DNA from: Mycteria americana
Taxonomy: Eukaryota; Chordata; Aves; Ciconiiformes; Ciconiidae
Length of the DNA stretch: 64,000 nucleotides
Reading direction: 5' to 3'
Assembly: GCF_035582795.1 (NCBI RefSeq)
Contig: NC_134371.1
Span: forward strand, 48,463,001 to 48,527,000
Part shown: positions 49,799 through 62,498 of the stretch, piece after piece
Layout: each line of letters begins with the position of its first letter
Numbering within the stretch: the first letter of the stretch is position 1
Translations under genes and position numbers: made by a program
Notes under the pieces: model-generated
Seen by the model: only the letters and a program-made list of their open reading frames with translations
What the model was told of the DNA's origin: nothing
The model's database searches: none

Positions 49799-52700
49799 GT
49801 GAGGGGCTGGCTTGAACAGCATAGTGGGCTTTGACTTGGTTTCCTCACCAGCTGCGCGGAAGCTTTATTGCATTCTTTAGGAGAAGGGCTGCCGAGCGGC
49901 AGGCTCTTTCCTCCTCTCTTTTCTTCCTGCCTTGTGCCCTAACAGCTGCTGGGCGAGAGGTGAGGCCCTGCGCGTAGTGCGGGCGGTGAGCCGAGTAGCC
50001 TTGTTCTTGTTTTGGGTCTGCTTATGGGGGGACCCTCTAGGTTAGAGGGAAGGGGACTTGGTCGCAGCAAGGCTGGAGGTGTAGTCAGTGAGGGCTGGAG
50101 TGGCTGCAGTGGGTGCCTTGCCAGGGGAGAGGGGGCGGAGGGAGCACTGGTAGCGGAGAAAACAGGTAGTGGCTTTACAGGACCGCTTTAGGGGTACGGG
50201 GGCAAACACGTCTCCCCTGCAGGCTGCATGAGGGCCGGGATTTCTGCCTCGGCCATGCACGGGACCTCGCAGCGCTGCAGGTCCGGCTGGCTGGGCCGGT
50301 GTTAGCGCGTCTCCCAGGCCGCAGCGGTTGCCCCGCGGGTAGGCCCGCCTCCTCTTCCTCCTCCTCCTCCTCGCAGCCTGACGCCGGCTTTACCGCGGCC
50401 TCCTGAGGCATTTCAGCACCCTTGTTACTGTCCCCACGGCGTGTGCGAGCCCACACGTCCGTCCCCATCGGTTTCTGCCGAGGGTTAAGTCGATTTGGGC
50501 GCACCCGTGTGTGCATGGCTTAGCATTGGTGTTTGGGAAAGGAGTATTTTATGTGAAGTGTCTGCTCAAAATATAGTGAATTTCAGTAATATAGGTCCTA
50601 TCTGGATTAGACAGTGTATGCAGGTGTTAGGGCTATTCTGGCTTGTCTGTATTAGAAGGCATAGAAAGGCTGATGTCTGTGGGTGCATTTTGTAATGCAA
50701 GTAACTTCTCGGATTACTCAACAAGAAGTAAATGAAAACAAGGTAGCACTGTATAAATGATTATCAAACGTTTCAGCAATCATTAATAAATTTCAGCAGG
50801 CTTTTCCAAAGGTCCTAGTTTCTGGACAACATTTCAAAACTTCTGCCTTGCTATTTAAAGTTTGGTGGATAACAAGCAACAAAAACCCCTGAGCTGACTG
50901 AGGAGCTGTAATAATAACTGAAACTGTGGGGCTTTCAGATATCTTAGTAGTAGTCATCAATGGGAACTTTCTCGATATTTCTGCCTAAATTTTTGTTTTC
51001 CAAATGTCATCCAATTCCTGTAATGTGGCTACAAACATGTGTTATTTGGAGAATGTTTTCTTGATTTGTTACTAAGTTTTATCTTTTTGTACACAGGAGA
51101 TTAAATGTTCGAGTGAATATTGAGCTACTGTCAATTTCTAATCCTGTTCAAAAAAAGGTTTGTGGATTAGTTATATTTGTGATGTTCATTAGGTGTTATC
51201 TGAATTTCATTGTATAAGAGGACAAATAGGCAAACGAAAAGCAAAATAGGATTTTAGTGTGTTTGTCACTTGGCCTTATTTTATTTTTTATGTAATTTAT
51301 TGAATAATTTAGTTGGTTTGGTATGGTGGTTTTTTTCTAACCTTTTTAGCCCTGTCTTTTAGTTTGGCTGTTCATGGAACTTGGTAGACTTGCAAATCAA
51401 AAGTATTAGGAGACCCTCAGAGGAGGCCAAGTTAGAGTTTAAGAGCAGTCTTGCTTTAAATATACTCAATGCTTATTTAAGAATGTAGAGCAGCAGTTGT
51501 CTTTGTAAAGTCCTCATCTTAACTAGCAAAAATGACAACTTTTATGTGGACGTAACTTCGCTTTTTATTGATAAGTGTGTTAGTCTTTGAACGTTTGGAA
51601 TTCATCCAGTGGGGATAGGAAGGAAGTAATGTACTAAATTTGCAGTAAAAAAATCTTTCTCAGGAAAAATAGCAATGAGGTTACTACTGGAGGTTATAAA
51701 ATCTTTTTTGTTGTATGTCTAATTTGTCACTTAAACTGTACATCCACCTACTATGATGTTAAGATTGGTCATTAGTTGGTTATAGTGTTATTGAGTAAAG
51801 AGTTGTTTGTAAAGGAGTACAGCATATTTTTGTAAGATTCTACTTACTGCGACAATGGTAACATCGAGTGTGAAGAAGCAGTTCAGTTAAGAACTGTGTA
51901 CCAAGTTGCAGCCTGTGTCAGCCTGGAAATCCAGTTGGGTACATCACTGAGCGAACAGTCTAGAAAGATAACTTCAAATGCTTGGATCAGTTAATGGGAC
52001 ATGAAACCAAGCAGGCACTTATCCTACTCAAGAACCTGCCCTAGTTGGTTTGGGGTGGCGTTAGTTTTAACATCAGCTAGCTGCACATGTAAATCCCTAA
52101 GTTTGTTTATACATCTCCAACTGAGAGTTTTGTTAGTGTTACTGGTATCTGAATTACTGAAACTTGTTTCAGTTCTGCGTATGTACATGTGCTGTGGTCA
52201 CGCTTCAGTTATACTGGAAGAGCTGTCAGGTTTCTACTTCCTTTCTTTCCTCTGCTAGGGAATATTATATTCTTCACACAGGTTTGAGTCTTATTATAGG
52301 AACAGGTGCCTGGGCCTAATGTACCAGGTGTTTTGCATAACCCCAGCCTTGTAATGAAAGACTAACCTTTACAGAGAAGGCAGTTTTTCCAAAACATTGT
52401 GTAGACCTCCAGTGAACAAAGGAGTTTATTTTTAAAAGCTAAGCAGCATAATGCTACAATTTTCCTTACAAGCTTACTGGACCTCAGCTGTATCCATTTT
52501 ATGTTTGCTTTGTGAAGCTCTGTCTTTATATACATAAACTCTTCAGAAGGTGGTTTCTTAAACTTTTAGGAGCAGTATGCACTGAAAACCTTCCAGTTAT
52601 GGGAATGATGTGTTTGTGATCCATTATAGTGGACTGTTAGTGCTACACTGTATTTCATGATGGGAAAAAATAGCAAATAGTTTTCTTTCTGTGAAATGAT

Positions 52701-55700
52701 GAAGACACATTGAATTTTGAAATCTTTGCTGCTCAAAGTTGAAGGTTTTTACTTGGTTTATTCTTGTGAGAAATAGTTTTCCGGTCTTTCCCAGTGTAAT
52801 ATTTGAAGTTGTGTTAAATGTTAATGTTTTCCACCTTCCTGAATTAGTTGCTGCAATTCTATCTTATTTTTGGTTAAACAATAAAAACATTAAATACTGT
52901 TTGCAATATTGGTTTACAATATTTAAACAATCGTACAGGGTGGTTCATAGTATTTTAAATCATATTTAAATGTCTGTCTTTTCAGGATTTAGCTGTTCGA
53001 TTGACTGATGATACTGATCCTTTTTTCCTTTATAAACTTGTCATATCTGAGGAAGATTTTCAAAGGTAAGTGAAATTATAATGTCTTATCTGTGAAACAT
53101 TTCTAAATGGCAAAAAAGAATGAAGGAATATTTTTAGCTTAGAATGGTCTATCTTAGAATTTAGGTTTTGGCATTTTTCACTTGTGGAGTTTTGTCAGTA
53201 GTTTGGTAGTATTGTTCTCTTTGACCAGTTGGTGAAACAGCCAAGTACAGGAAAGTGATTGGCTCAGGATTATACAGATGAGTGACAGAATCCTGATGTT
53301 AAGTTCCCTGCATAGCTACAGTACCACAGTTTATATTACTACTTGCATCTTCTGTTTATTGTAACTACTTCTTATAGACTATTGTATGCGTGTGAACTAT
53401 GTCAAGAAATAATTGCAAGAGGAAAGTCTGTTTGCATGGACATGGATTCATAGACCTGAGCTTTTGTCTTATGGGTTTCTTGCATACTAATTGTACTATT
53501 GGGTCTCATTTTACTTTACTTGCTGAAAATCTGATCATCAAATTTGGGCACCAGTCATAAACAGTTAAGTTTTCTGCTTTGTTGTTTGGGGGTTTTGGTT
53601 TTGTTTGTGGTGGGTTTTTGTTGTTTTTGTTTGTTTGTTTGGTTTGTTTTTTTTTAAAGAGAAGTGTGATCAGTGTGTGAATCAAAAGGCAAAAGTAAAA
53701 TAGTGTTTGTAAAACAGATGTGCAGAAGTGTTTTGTTGTACAAGATATGGCTTTGTGCATATGCTGTTGAATGTCTGCTTCTGTCTTAGATTTTACTGCG
53801 TCTGTGGTGAAGGTGCGCAATTAAATAAACAAGTAGGCAGATAAAGTCTTGATAATGATTGAGTCTCCCCTCATTGTCCTTTGCTTCTTCCATATGCCCC
53901 TATCCAATAACCTTACCACTCTGTGCTGTAAGGAAGACGTCTACTCAAAGGAGCACAGTTGTTCTGCCACAATAACTTCTTTTTTTTTTTCTTAGTGCAG
54001 TCCATTTGCAAGAACTCTTGAAATAAAAAATATCCTCTGGTGATTATTATCCAAGATGTGATCATGTTTCTTCTGTGTTCAGGATTGAAAATAACATGCT
54101 AGCAAACTTTAATGACGTGATCAGAATTAGTTCTTTCTACTAGTGTAAACAAAATATTTTATAGGAAATAAATTACACTCCTATATATTGTTAATATTTT
54201 TTTTCCCTATCTGTTTATATAGTTTAAAATCCCAGCAAGGTCTCTTGGTAGACTTCTCTGCTTTCCCACAAAAATTTATAGATCTGCTTCAGCAATGCAT
54301 TCAGGAACAGAACAAAGATATCCCAAGGTAGGTAATAAGTGAGTGCCATATCAGTCTGTGTGTGTGTGTGTTTTGAGGTCTTAAAATACTTGTCAGCCAC
54401 TCAGACTGAGAAGAGTCCGTAGAACAAGAATAATTAAACCTTCCCCTGTATGCATCAAGATATCAGTCAGTGGATGTTGCTGACAAAACCTAAGTCTCAG
54501 GAGGAGGGAGCAGTGGAATTGATGTCTAGTAATAGTGTCCCCGTCTGAGTTGAAGCTGGCAAGTTTCACAAGCAAGCAGAAGTGCAAGGATGCAGCACTG
54601 TTGTTCCCCCCCCCCGCCCCCCCCCCCCCAGTTTAGTGCTAGAGAGCTAATCTGAATTTGATGGACTGAGGTGTAAATCATTGTGTTTCACAGGAAAAGG
54701 CAAAGTTATAAGGCATTCTGACAAGGATTTTTTTTTTCTTTCATTTCAGTGTTCAGATATTAATACGTGAGGGGGGGAGACCTGAGGTCCACCCTTCCCT
54801 GTAGTGGCCTATTCATATGTTATTTTTGTTTGTGTGGGTACCGAGGAAAGCCCTGTCCAGAGTACCTAGCTCCACTCCAGTAGTCAGGCCATTTCTTGAC
54901 ATGTATACTGTGGGCTATGAGTTTTACTAGGTTATAGGATACCTAAAAGTCAGAAGTCTGTTTTCCTTTTGGATTTGGTTACAAAGGCCTTACTTGGTTT
55001 TGGAGTCCTAAGTCTAAGATGGGCTTCTGAAAATTTTACAAATAAACAAACTGTTTAGTTTTGTATGTTTCTTATTATAAGGTGCAAGCATTTTAGTTGA
55101 TATTTGTAGTATTAACTACAACAGAGGGATTGAATTTCATAGTTCTTTTTCAAGCAAAAACTAGGCAGCCTTTTGTTGCACATATAAAAATGTATTTTAT
55201 TTGAAAATAACTTGTAGGATCTACAGGTAGTTTCAGGAAAAGAAATATACTAACATTTGGTTATTTTTTATTTTCCCTAGGTTTTTGTTGCAGTTAGTTT
55301 CTTCAGCATCTGTTCTAGATCGTGCACCTGTCTCTCTAAATGTAGTGGAGACCAACCCTTTTAAACATCTTACCCATCTCTCTCTAAAATTCCTACCAGG
55401 AAATGATGCAGAAATAAAGAAGTTTCTAGCCAGCTGTTTGAAATGCCTTAAGGTAAAATGAAGGCTTGTCATAGCTGCAACTAGGCCTTGATGCTATGTG
55501 TACTTAAGCATTTTTTCAGTCTTAATACTTCAAACGTATGTACCGAATAGTACACTCTGGTTTATTTTTTATTTTAGCTCCTGTATGTCATTGCATGCAG
55601 TAATTTGGGTGCACACTAAAACTAAATTGTTACTGTCACTCTAGCAACAAAAATATTACATGTATATTCAACCAAGTGCTGTAATTGGAACTGGCAGAAA

Positions 55701-58700
55701 ATCAGGTATTTTACACATGCAGCACATGTAGCATGCAGCTGTTGAATGCTTCTGAATGCTTCAGTGTCTCGTGCTTTATAGCCCTGTGTTGACTGCCAGA
55801 TCAACTGCAAAAGTAAAATACTGTAAACTTTCAGTGTCTTTGTTCTGCAGTTGAGTTTAGGAAAACATGTGTGTCTATACAATTCTAAGGCTTTATGGAC
55901 TTCAAAGGGCTAGTAGCTATGAAGAGCAAATTAAAATTGTAATGTTGATGCAGTTGGTAGCATGCTAGGTTTTGTTTAATGAGAAATTAATGGTTTCATA
56001 GTTTGACTGTTGTCTATTTCAGTTTCATAGCCTGGGATCTGTGTCTCTCCTACTGTGGTGTCATGTTTATAGCCACCTAATAAGCCATTTTACTAATATA
56101 AATTTACAGTATTTCAGTTGATTTGTTATTCATGCAACTCCTTTGTAAACAAGTCTTTATGATAAGATACTATTTCCTTATAGAAACTTGGTAAGAATTT
56201 AATTCAGGGTTTTTACCTTGTGAGCTTAATGCCTTTTCTTTTAAATTTATTAGTTATATCTTATTCAATATGAAGTTTATTTAACAAGATGATTTTTCCA
56301 CAAATATAATGGGTATGTGGTTGCTTAGGCAGGGTGTACTGATAAAATGGAAGCTAAATACTACTTGTATTTTGGGAGCTAAGGATTTGATTTGATGTCA
56401 ATTTGTACATAGGAAGACAAAATGATGTTGGAAGAAAAGCTTAGAAAAACTGAAGAGGATCTTACCAGACAACTGAGCTACACTCAACAGGTAATGTAAA
56501 TTTTTAACTTTCCTGTTGTAAGTTGCACTTTTTTTAATCTGTGGAAAATGTACCTTCTTGTGGGCTGGTTGGTTAGCCACTACCTAGCGAAGGTAATTGA
56601 CTTGGGAGTGGGTGAAAAGAAGAAAAGTAGTCTACTATAGCTTTTCTTAAGAATGAGTAAAGCACGCAACTGAAGAATAAAATTTAGTTCTTACAGTACT
56701 AAACCAGAATTTTACTTTATTTTGTACAGAGGTCTGTCTGTATATGCACACACTAAATATATGGTAGTGTACAGATAAATATATACTCTACATATTCTGT
56801 GAATGGTTGGAAATCCTTATATTTGGAAAAATTGTGAAACCATGATAAATAAATCGGAAGTCTTGGACTTCACGTTACTCTACTACTTTTTGGTTTTTGC
56901 AGTCAGCCCAGTAAGGGCTTCACATTTGTGTTTTGAGAGGATGATTTGGGTCAAATTCTAGAATTACCAAGGTGACTTTTTTGACTATCATGAAACACAA
57001 AAATTCCATTAAAACTCCTATTATGGAGCTTTTTTGGAACGGAATACTTGTTTACCTCATCTTTGCAGTTTCAGTTGGAGTTACTGGAATGTGTTTGCTG
57101 AATTGGAATGCAGAATTACAAATCAAAAAGGGGAAAAGATGTGCTGAAGAACTCCCTCCCCACACACACACACTAGAGGACTTTGTGTTATAATGGTAGG
57201 GAATATCAGTAGGCTGTTTTTTCACCCGTAAATAGTTGTTGGAAGAAAATACAATTGGAAACGAAGAATATTTTATCTACACTGTGAGAAAAGTGCTCTT
57301 TAGCTTCTCAGTGCCTTACCTTCCTGTTTACAGAATGAACAGATATTTTGGCATCTGGTGCTGAAATTTAGACTTTTCTTAATAATTCTATGTCCTTTTT
57401 AAGAAGTAATAGCAAAGAATCATTCAGTATTGACTGAAATGCTTAAATTTTTAAAACTACATGCTTTGTCAAACAGAGCTTGTCAGAGAAGAGCCAAGAA
57501 CTAGACAAACTGAAAAATGAATGGACATCATATACTACAGCTCTAACAAACAAACACACACAGGAGCTGACAAATGAAAAGGAGAGAGCTCTCCAGGTAT
57601 GACAACAGAAAAGAATTAACGATATTCTTATATGTGAATAGTTTCTTGGCTTAATTTTCAGGTTCATTAAATAACTGCTTAGTTTCTTTGCTTCTCATAG
57701 GCACAAGCTCAGTACCAACAACAGCATGAACAACAGAAAAAGGAATTAGAAAATTTGCATCAGAAAAGTATTCAACAGTTGCAGAACAGACTCTCAGAAC
57801 TTGAGGTCATCAATAAAGATCTAACAGAAAGGAGATACAAAGGAGACTCCACAGTCAGAGAACTGAAAGCAAAGCTTTCTGGAATAGAAGATGTATGGCT
57901 TGTTAATTTCCGTAACCAAACTTGACTGTTTTTAGAGCATTAATACTGCCTGCCTATGCATGTAATAGAAAATGTAGCATATTAAGTTTGTTCAGCTCCT
58001 CTTCATTCCACATTATGCTTACTATTTAGATATATCTGTTTAAATTACTATTACAGGTTTTCTTAAAAAAAATAAAATTCCTTCCCAATGTTCTAGGAAT
58101 GTCAAAGAGCAAAGCAGGAGGTGCTGTCACTGCGTCGGGAGAACACTACTCTGGATGCTGAATGTCATGAAAAAGAGAAACTCATTAATCAGCTACAGAC
58201 ACGGGTTGCTGTTCTGGAACAAGAGATCAAAGATAAAGATCAGCTAGTTATGAGAACAAAAGAAGTATTAGATGCGACACAAGAACAAAAGGTTCCTTCA
58301 AGTTTCAAAATAATTTTCTCTAAAGCTCTGTAGAATGTTCTTAATTGCAGTCTATATAGATTAGCAGCTGGCCAGTTTTTATGAATACAGCAAGTAAACT
58401 TTCAAATGTAGTTAAAGATTCTGAATTATGGCATCAAAAGTATAGTGGATACAGTTTTACAAAGGTCACTACTGTTTTAATATTGTGGTACTGGAGTAAA
58501 GTTAGTGGTAGTTTTTGTAAACAAAAAAAAGGATGAATTAAGATCCTATGTAATTTGACTGAAAAGCAAGGACTGAATTTCTTGTGAGGATTAGTTCTCA
58601 AAGAATTATTGAGGTTCTACTTGAAATCATAAGCCATGTCTATCACATCTTTATTATAATATTTTTAATATTCTTTTAAAGGCGATACTGGAAGAGAGTA

Positions 58701-61700
58701 CAGAGAAAAAACAAAGTCATATTGAAAAACTAGAGACAACAATTAAGTCGCTGTCAGCTGAACTTCTTAAGGTTTGTTTGAACATGCCATTACCCTTATG
58801 AAATGCCTTCCTTATTTTTAGGTGTTTCTTTATTTTGAGACTATCTGATTTTTTTTTTAATAGGCTAATGAAATTATCAAGAAGTTACAAGGAGATTTGA
58901 GAACTCTAATGAGTAAATTAAAATTGAAAAATACCGTAACAATTCAGCAGGAAAAACTATTGGCAGAAAAAGAAGAGAGACTTCAAAAAGAGCAGAGAGA
59001 ATTGCAGGAGATGGGACAATCTCTTCGAATGAAAGAGCAGGAGGTATTGTGATAGGTTAACCCTCTGTCCTGTAAATGCTATTATATGTAGTGTGTTGGG
59101 TTTTGTGTTTAACTTATTTATTTACAGCAATAAGGTCTTAAATCTTTCTGTGGAATAGAATGTACTCTTCTACTTAGTTAACACGTTTATTTAAATGTGT
59201 AATCAACTTTTCATTTTTCATGTTAAACTGATTTGTAAGAGCCATCCATCCGTATGGAAGAAAGCTAACATTTTATTAAGAATACAAAGCAATATAATGG
59301 ATGAATTGACATGCTTTAGGGGGCATATTCATCTGAAAGTTGGTGAAGGAGGCAAGAACAGGAACAGAGTGAACTTTTTGTTCCATTAAGTATATTCCCC
59401 TGCTTAGAGTCCTTGCGTTATTTAATCACAGAAAAATTAAGGTTGGAAAGGTTTCTGGCTGTCATCTTGTCGAAACCCTAGCTAAAAGCAGGGCTTATTT
59501 TGAAAGAATTATCATATTGTTTTTGTAAAAAAAAAAAAGAGTTCAAACTTCTCTAAATAATTTTAGAACAACTTCATAGATCGTTTTTGTTTACTTATAT
59601 TATATTTTTTCTTCAGTTTGTGATTAGTAGTAGCTCCCAATGGTGTTGTAATTATTATGGGAATATTGCAGGTTTGCAAGCTACAAGAACAGCTAGAAAC
59701 TACGATACAAAAACTAGAAGAAAGTAAGCAGTTACTGAAAACCAATGAAAATGGTAGGTTTATACAATTTCATTTCTCCCTCTGTAAAAATGACGTAGTG
59801 ATCTACCTGCTACTGAAAATGAATGGAAGCAACTATATTGCTTTACCTGTGTTCTTTTTTTGTAAAGAGCTGTGATTATTGTTGTTTATGGAAAATAAGC
59901 GTCTGTCCGTAGTGGGTATGCAACAACCTAGAGCTGCAAGTAGAGAAGACTTCCTTTGCAGTTGGCACTTGTGGTTGCTTGGGGTAGTGTGCATGTCGGG
60001 GGGCTAACTCTAGAGGAAGGAACAGAATGGCATGTAGGGGTGGAGGAAGCTTGAGCAAAAAGGCTTTTCATGAGGACTAGGACTTCTAGTGATGCTTGTG
60101 CTTAAGGAGGAAAAATAGCCCATCAGGCTATCACTTTTTTTTGAGGAAGGGCTACTTGCTGTTTTAAACAGCTTGTAAGAGGTAGGAAGTGAGCGTGACC
60201 TTTTTCTTCTCTCTTCAGTAATCACATGGTTAAACAAACAGCTGAATGAAATTCAGATGGCAAAGAAGCTAGAGACTTCTGCCAGTACACATGGTGGTGT
60301 TAGGACTGCCATTTCACCTCATGGCATGGTAAGATATAACTATAACATGGTTATGATGTAGTCATTATTTCCTGAAACGTATGGCCTTAAAAGAAGAAGA
60401 AGAAAAAAAAAAAGTGCTTTCGTCTTCTTTGGGCCCTATAGTTTTGGGTGGGTGTGGGTTTTTTTGTTTTGTTTCATTTTAGGTTTGGTTTTTTTAATAA
60501 CATAATACCCTGTTGGGTGCTACTTGATGCCCTGGCCTTCTAGGTGAGCACTTTCTAAACTCTCCTTCATTAAAATACACAAAACAATGCAAAATTAGCT
60601 TGGAAAAGATGAAAGTGCACAGTGAAGGGAAAAAAAAAGGCGGCATTTTTGTGTTGTGAGGTTAACTTACATACTAATTATCTTTGTATAGGTTGAAAAA
60701 GAAAGTGTATTATTTTAATACTCTTATTAGTGATATTTAGAAACGTGAAAATAAGGGGTCAGAAACATTACCTACTGTCTTTGTTAAATACCATAGCTTA
60801 TTGGTTCTTATTCTTTGTTGTCCCTGTGTGCACAGATGTCTGTTGTCACCTGTCCACAACTGATGAGCTTCTCATTCAGTAGTGGAAGAGCATATTAATG
60901 CAAAGAGTTCTCTGATTTATAGCTAGATACATTTAATATATTAAGCTACACACCCTGTAACTGATTATGATGAGCTTATAACTATTAGCTAAGAGTGCTC
61001 AACTCATCCAACTTTCTAAAAGTTACAAGTTTTCCTTAAGAATGTGAATCTTGGAAAAGTGGTGTTTTCTTCCCATCAGGAAGAGTCAAATGAGCATTAG
61101 CTTTGTCACTGTAGGTAGTTAATTTTGGAATTCTGAATCTCTACAAACAGTTAATTCAAGAATTGTTGCTCTCCTTCATGGATGTATTGTATTTCTCTTA
61201 CAGCCTGACCGACCATCCTTTCCTAGCTCAGGAATCAATCATCCCATTTCTCCTCTGTATGCCTTCCAGAACTTTCCAGAACCAGCACACAACAAAAATG
61301 CCAATTCACAATGTCCAGTACCAAAGGCAGGCACTTTGACTTTTCTGTTTGGTTAAGAATGTGATAGCATAAAATATCAAAGCTTAATGTTTTGAGTATT
61401 ACTCAAAATGCATAAGTATTTACTGTGTATCCTAGACTCTTAAACTCCCTGTCTTGAACATGATCACTATTAGTAATAGCTAATGCTTGTTTTTAAGGTT
61501 GCTTATTCTAGCATGCTTTGCTGCACAGAAGTGCTATGCAAGGTATAGAAACATTAATCCCTGAAAAGTTCACTCTCTGCATACACTTACTGGTGGACCG
61601 TCATATCTGGAGTAGCTCTCTTTAACCTGCAACTCTTACCTTTCTGCAGATTCAGTTTAACAACACACAGCTTTCTAAAATGAATCGATGTTCAGATGTT

Positions 61701-62498
61701 CAGACAGTGACTGCAACTAGTCATCCAGCAAATAAGGAGAAGTAAGTGGCATCTATTGCATTTTTAGTGGTTTTTTAATTATTATTTTTTGAGAGCCATT
61801 TGTCTTCTATGTGTGTCTGGAACTGAGCAGAACATTTCCAGTACCAAGCTAGTTCAGTGATCTGCCTTTCTCCCATCACCATGTTAATGAATTTTAAGTT
61901 GTGGCAGACTTACTTGGTCACTAAGCATGGCTTGTAGATAACAAATGAAGAGCCACGCTTTCAGGAGTGGGTCCCAAGGAACACAGATGGTGACAGATCT
62001 AAGGCTATCAAGTGATGGGCCAGTCAAAAAAAATTAGTTCTAGACTGTTCTTAACCTGCTCAGTGATGGTTTATCTTTAAATGATAAAGTTCATAGGAAT
62101 GCAGCGGTTCCATTTCAGGTTAAGATTTTTCTGAATGAGTCTGTATCCACACTTGTTGTTAATGCACTGTTAACTAACTACATTTATTTTAAATTTTAAT
62201 TAGCTTTTTTATTTCTAGTGGTGATAATTTGGGGCTGGAATCAAAGTATTTCAAGAAAAAAGATGACAGCATTCCTTTACGAGGGCTTAGTCAAAATACA
62301 CTTAATGCAGGTATGTACAGAAAGAGTAAAACAAGACTTTATTTGAAATGTACTTAAAGGGTATTAATAGTTATGGTTCTAAGAACAGTATCTTGTTTCT
62401 GCTATTCTACAGAGTATCTGAAACCGTACTTATCAACAAAAGCCCAATCATCACCAAAAGCTGCAGTAATGCCAGCCTCAGCTTATTTTCCCGGATAG
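49731..62498 (+). CDS. SASS6: SASS6, spindle assembly abnormal protein 6 homolog (whole coding span, 17 exons)
   Basis: SAS-6 dimers assemble into the nine-fold cartwheel hub that sets centriole symmetry; the protein is needed for centriole duplication downstream of PLK4 and with STIL. Seventeen exons join to 641 residues (human 657). Exons 1-5 (residues 1-162) form the globular head, with [11 protein letters not shown], the PISA region around [17 protein letters not shown], and F132 in NPFKHL at the head-head contact (human F131). Exons 6-13 (about 163-490) are a long heptad-rich coiled coil full of E, K, Q and L. Residues 490-641 are Ser/Pro-rich and poorly conserved apart from [10 protein letters not shown] and SAYFPG. 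The protein ends FPG, a few residues short of the human tail. The upstream ATG was chosen for its TISU context; MFNRPV at codon 6 is the alternative. Confidence 0.96.
51097..51157 (+). CDS. SASS6: SASS6 exon 2
   Basis: Residues 23-43, [20 protein letters not shown]. The acceptor is CACAG and the donor GTTTGT. Confidence 0.95.
51158..52985 (+). other. SASS6: SASS6 intron 2
   Basis: 1.8 kb of AT-rich sequence, the longest SASS6 intron. I see no exon, recognised repeat or RNA gene. Confidence 0.75.
52986..53065 (+). CDS. SASS6: SASS6 exon 3
   Basis: Residues 44-70, including [17 protein letters not shown], the most conserved part of the head domain. The acceptor is TTTCAG and the donor GTAAGT. 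Confidence 0.97.
54223..54327 (+). CDS. SASS6: SASS6 exon 4
   Basis: Residues 70-105, including [20 protein letters not shown]. The acceptor is ATATAG and the donor GTAGGT. Confidence 0.96.
54357..54370. repeat. TG microsatellite, seven units
   Basis: Perfect (TG)7, just downstream of SASS6 exon 4. Confidence 0.85.
54606..54629. repeat. Poly(C) tract, C10-G-C13
   Basis: A near-pure C run in SASS6 intron 4. The minus strand is a G tract able to form a quadruplex. Confidence 0.95.
55281..55452 (+). CDS. SASS6: SASS6 exon 5
   Basis: Residues 105-162, including [19 protein letters not shown] with the head-head contact Phe (F132). The acceptor is CCTAG and the donor GTAAAA. Confidence 0.97.
56413..56490 (+). 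CDS. SASS6: SASS6 exon 6
   Basis: Residues 163-188, starting [20 protein letters not shown]. The coiled coil begins here. Confidence 0.95.
57477..57596 (+). CDS. SASS6: SASS6 exon 7
   Basis: Residues 189-228, including [20 protein letters not shown]. Coiled coil; the donor is GTATGA. Confidence 0.95.
57701..57892 (+). CDS. SASS6: SASS6 exon 8
   Basis: Residues 229-292, including [19 protein letters not shown] and [14 protein letters not shown]. The GAT|GTATGG donor was chosen because it keeps the frame into exon 9. Confidence 0.93.
58097..58291 (+). CDS. SASS6: SASS6 exon 9
   Basis: Residues 293-357, including [20 protein letters not shown] and [19 protein letters not shown]. The acceptor is TTCTAG and the donor GTTCCT. 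Confidence 0.95.
58682..58771 (+). CDS. SASS6: SASS6 exon 10
   Basis: Residues 358-387, including [16 protein letters not shown]. The acceptor is TTTTAAAG, an AAG type. Confidence 0.93.
58864..59043 (+). CDS. SASS6: SASS6 exon 11
   Basis: Residues 388-447, including [20 protein letters not shown] and [20 protein letters not shown]. It is only 92 bp from exon 10. Confidence 0.96.
59424..59495 (-). repeat. CR1 3'-end remnant
   Basis: AATCACAGAAAAATTAAGG followed by TTGGAAAGGTTTCTGGCTG resembles the reverse complement of a CR1 3' end. It is diverged and lies in SASS6 intron 11. Confidence 0.5.
59672..59753 (+). CDS. SASS6: SASS6 exon 12
   Basis: Residues 448-475, [20 protein letters not shown] and onward. 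The acceptor is TTGCAG and the donor GTAGGT. Confidence 0.95.
60219..60328 (+). CDS. SASS6: SASS6 exon 13
   Basis: Residues 475-511. [17 protein letters not shown] ends the coiled coil and the variable tail follows. The acceptor is TTCAG and the donor GTAAGA. Confidence 0.94.
61204..61326 (+). CDS. SASS6: SASS6 exon 14 (probable GC donor)
   Basis: Residues 512-552, starting [20 protein letters not shown]. The best donor is AAG|GCAGGC, which joins K to IQFN as in human K-VQFN. The only in-frame GT alternative, CCA|GTACCA at 61317/61318, is a poor match. Confidence 0.82.
61650..61741 (+). CDS. SASS6: SASS6 exon 15
   Basis: Residues 553-583, starting [20 protein letters not shown]. The acceptor is CTGCAG and the donor GTAAGT. 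Confidence 0.93.
62219..62310 (+). CDS. SASS6: SASS6 exon 16
   Basis: Residues 583-614, including [20 protein letters not shown], the conserved tail motif. The acceptor is TTCTAG and the donor GTATGT. Confidence 0.95.
62413..62498 (+). CDS. SASS6: SASS6 exon 17 (C-terminus and stop)
   Basis: Residues 614-641, ending [10 protein letters not shown] and TAG, with a second TAG directly after. The acceptor is CTACAG. Confidence 0.9.

Larger units (their letters stand above)
49320..50480. promoter_or_regulatory. CpG island, TRMT13/SASS6 bidirectional promoter
   Basis: A second GC- and CpG-rich block surrounds the two start codons (49640 minus, 49731 plus), with just 90 bp between them. An E2F-like TTTGGCGCC (minus-strand reading, 49709-49717) lies 13 bp before the SASS6 ATG. 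No TATA box is visible. Both transcripts must begin within or beside this gap, so their 5' ends may overlap. Confidence 0.85.
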
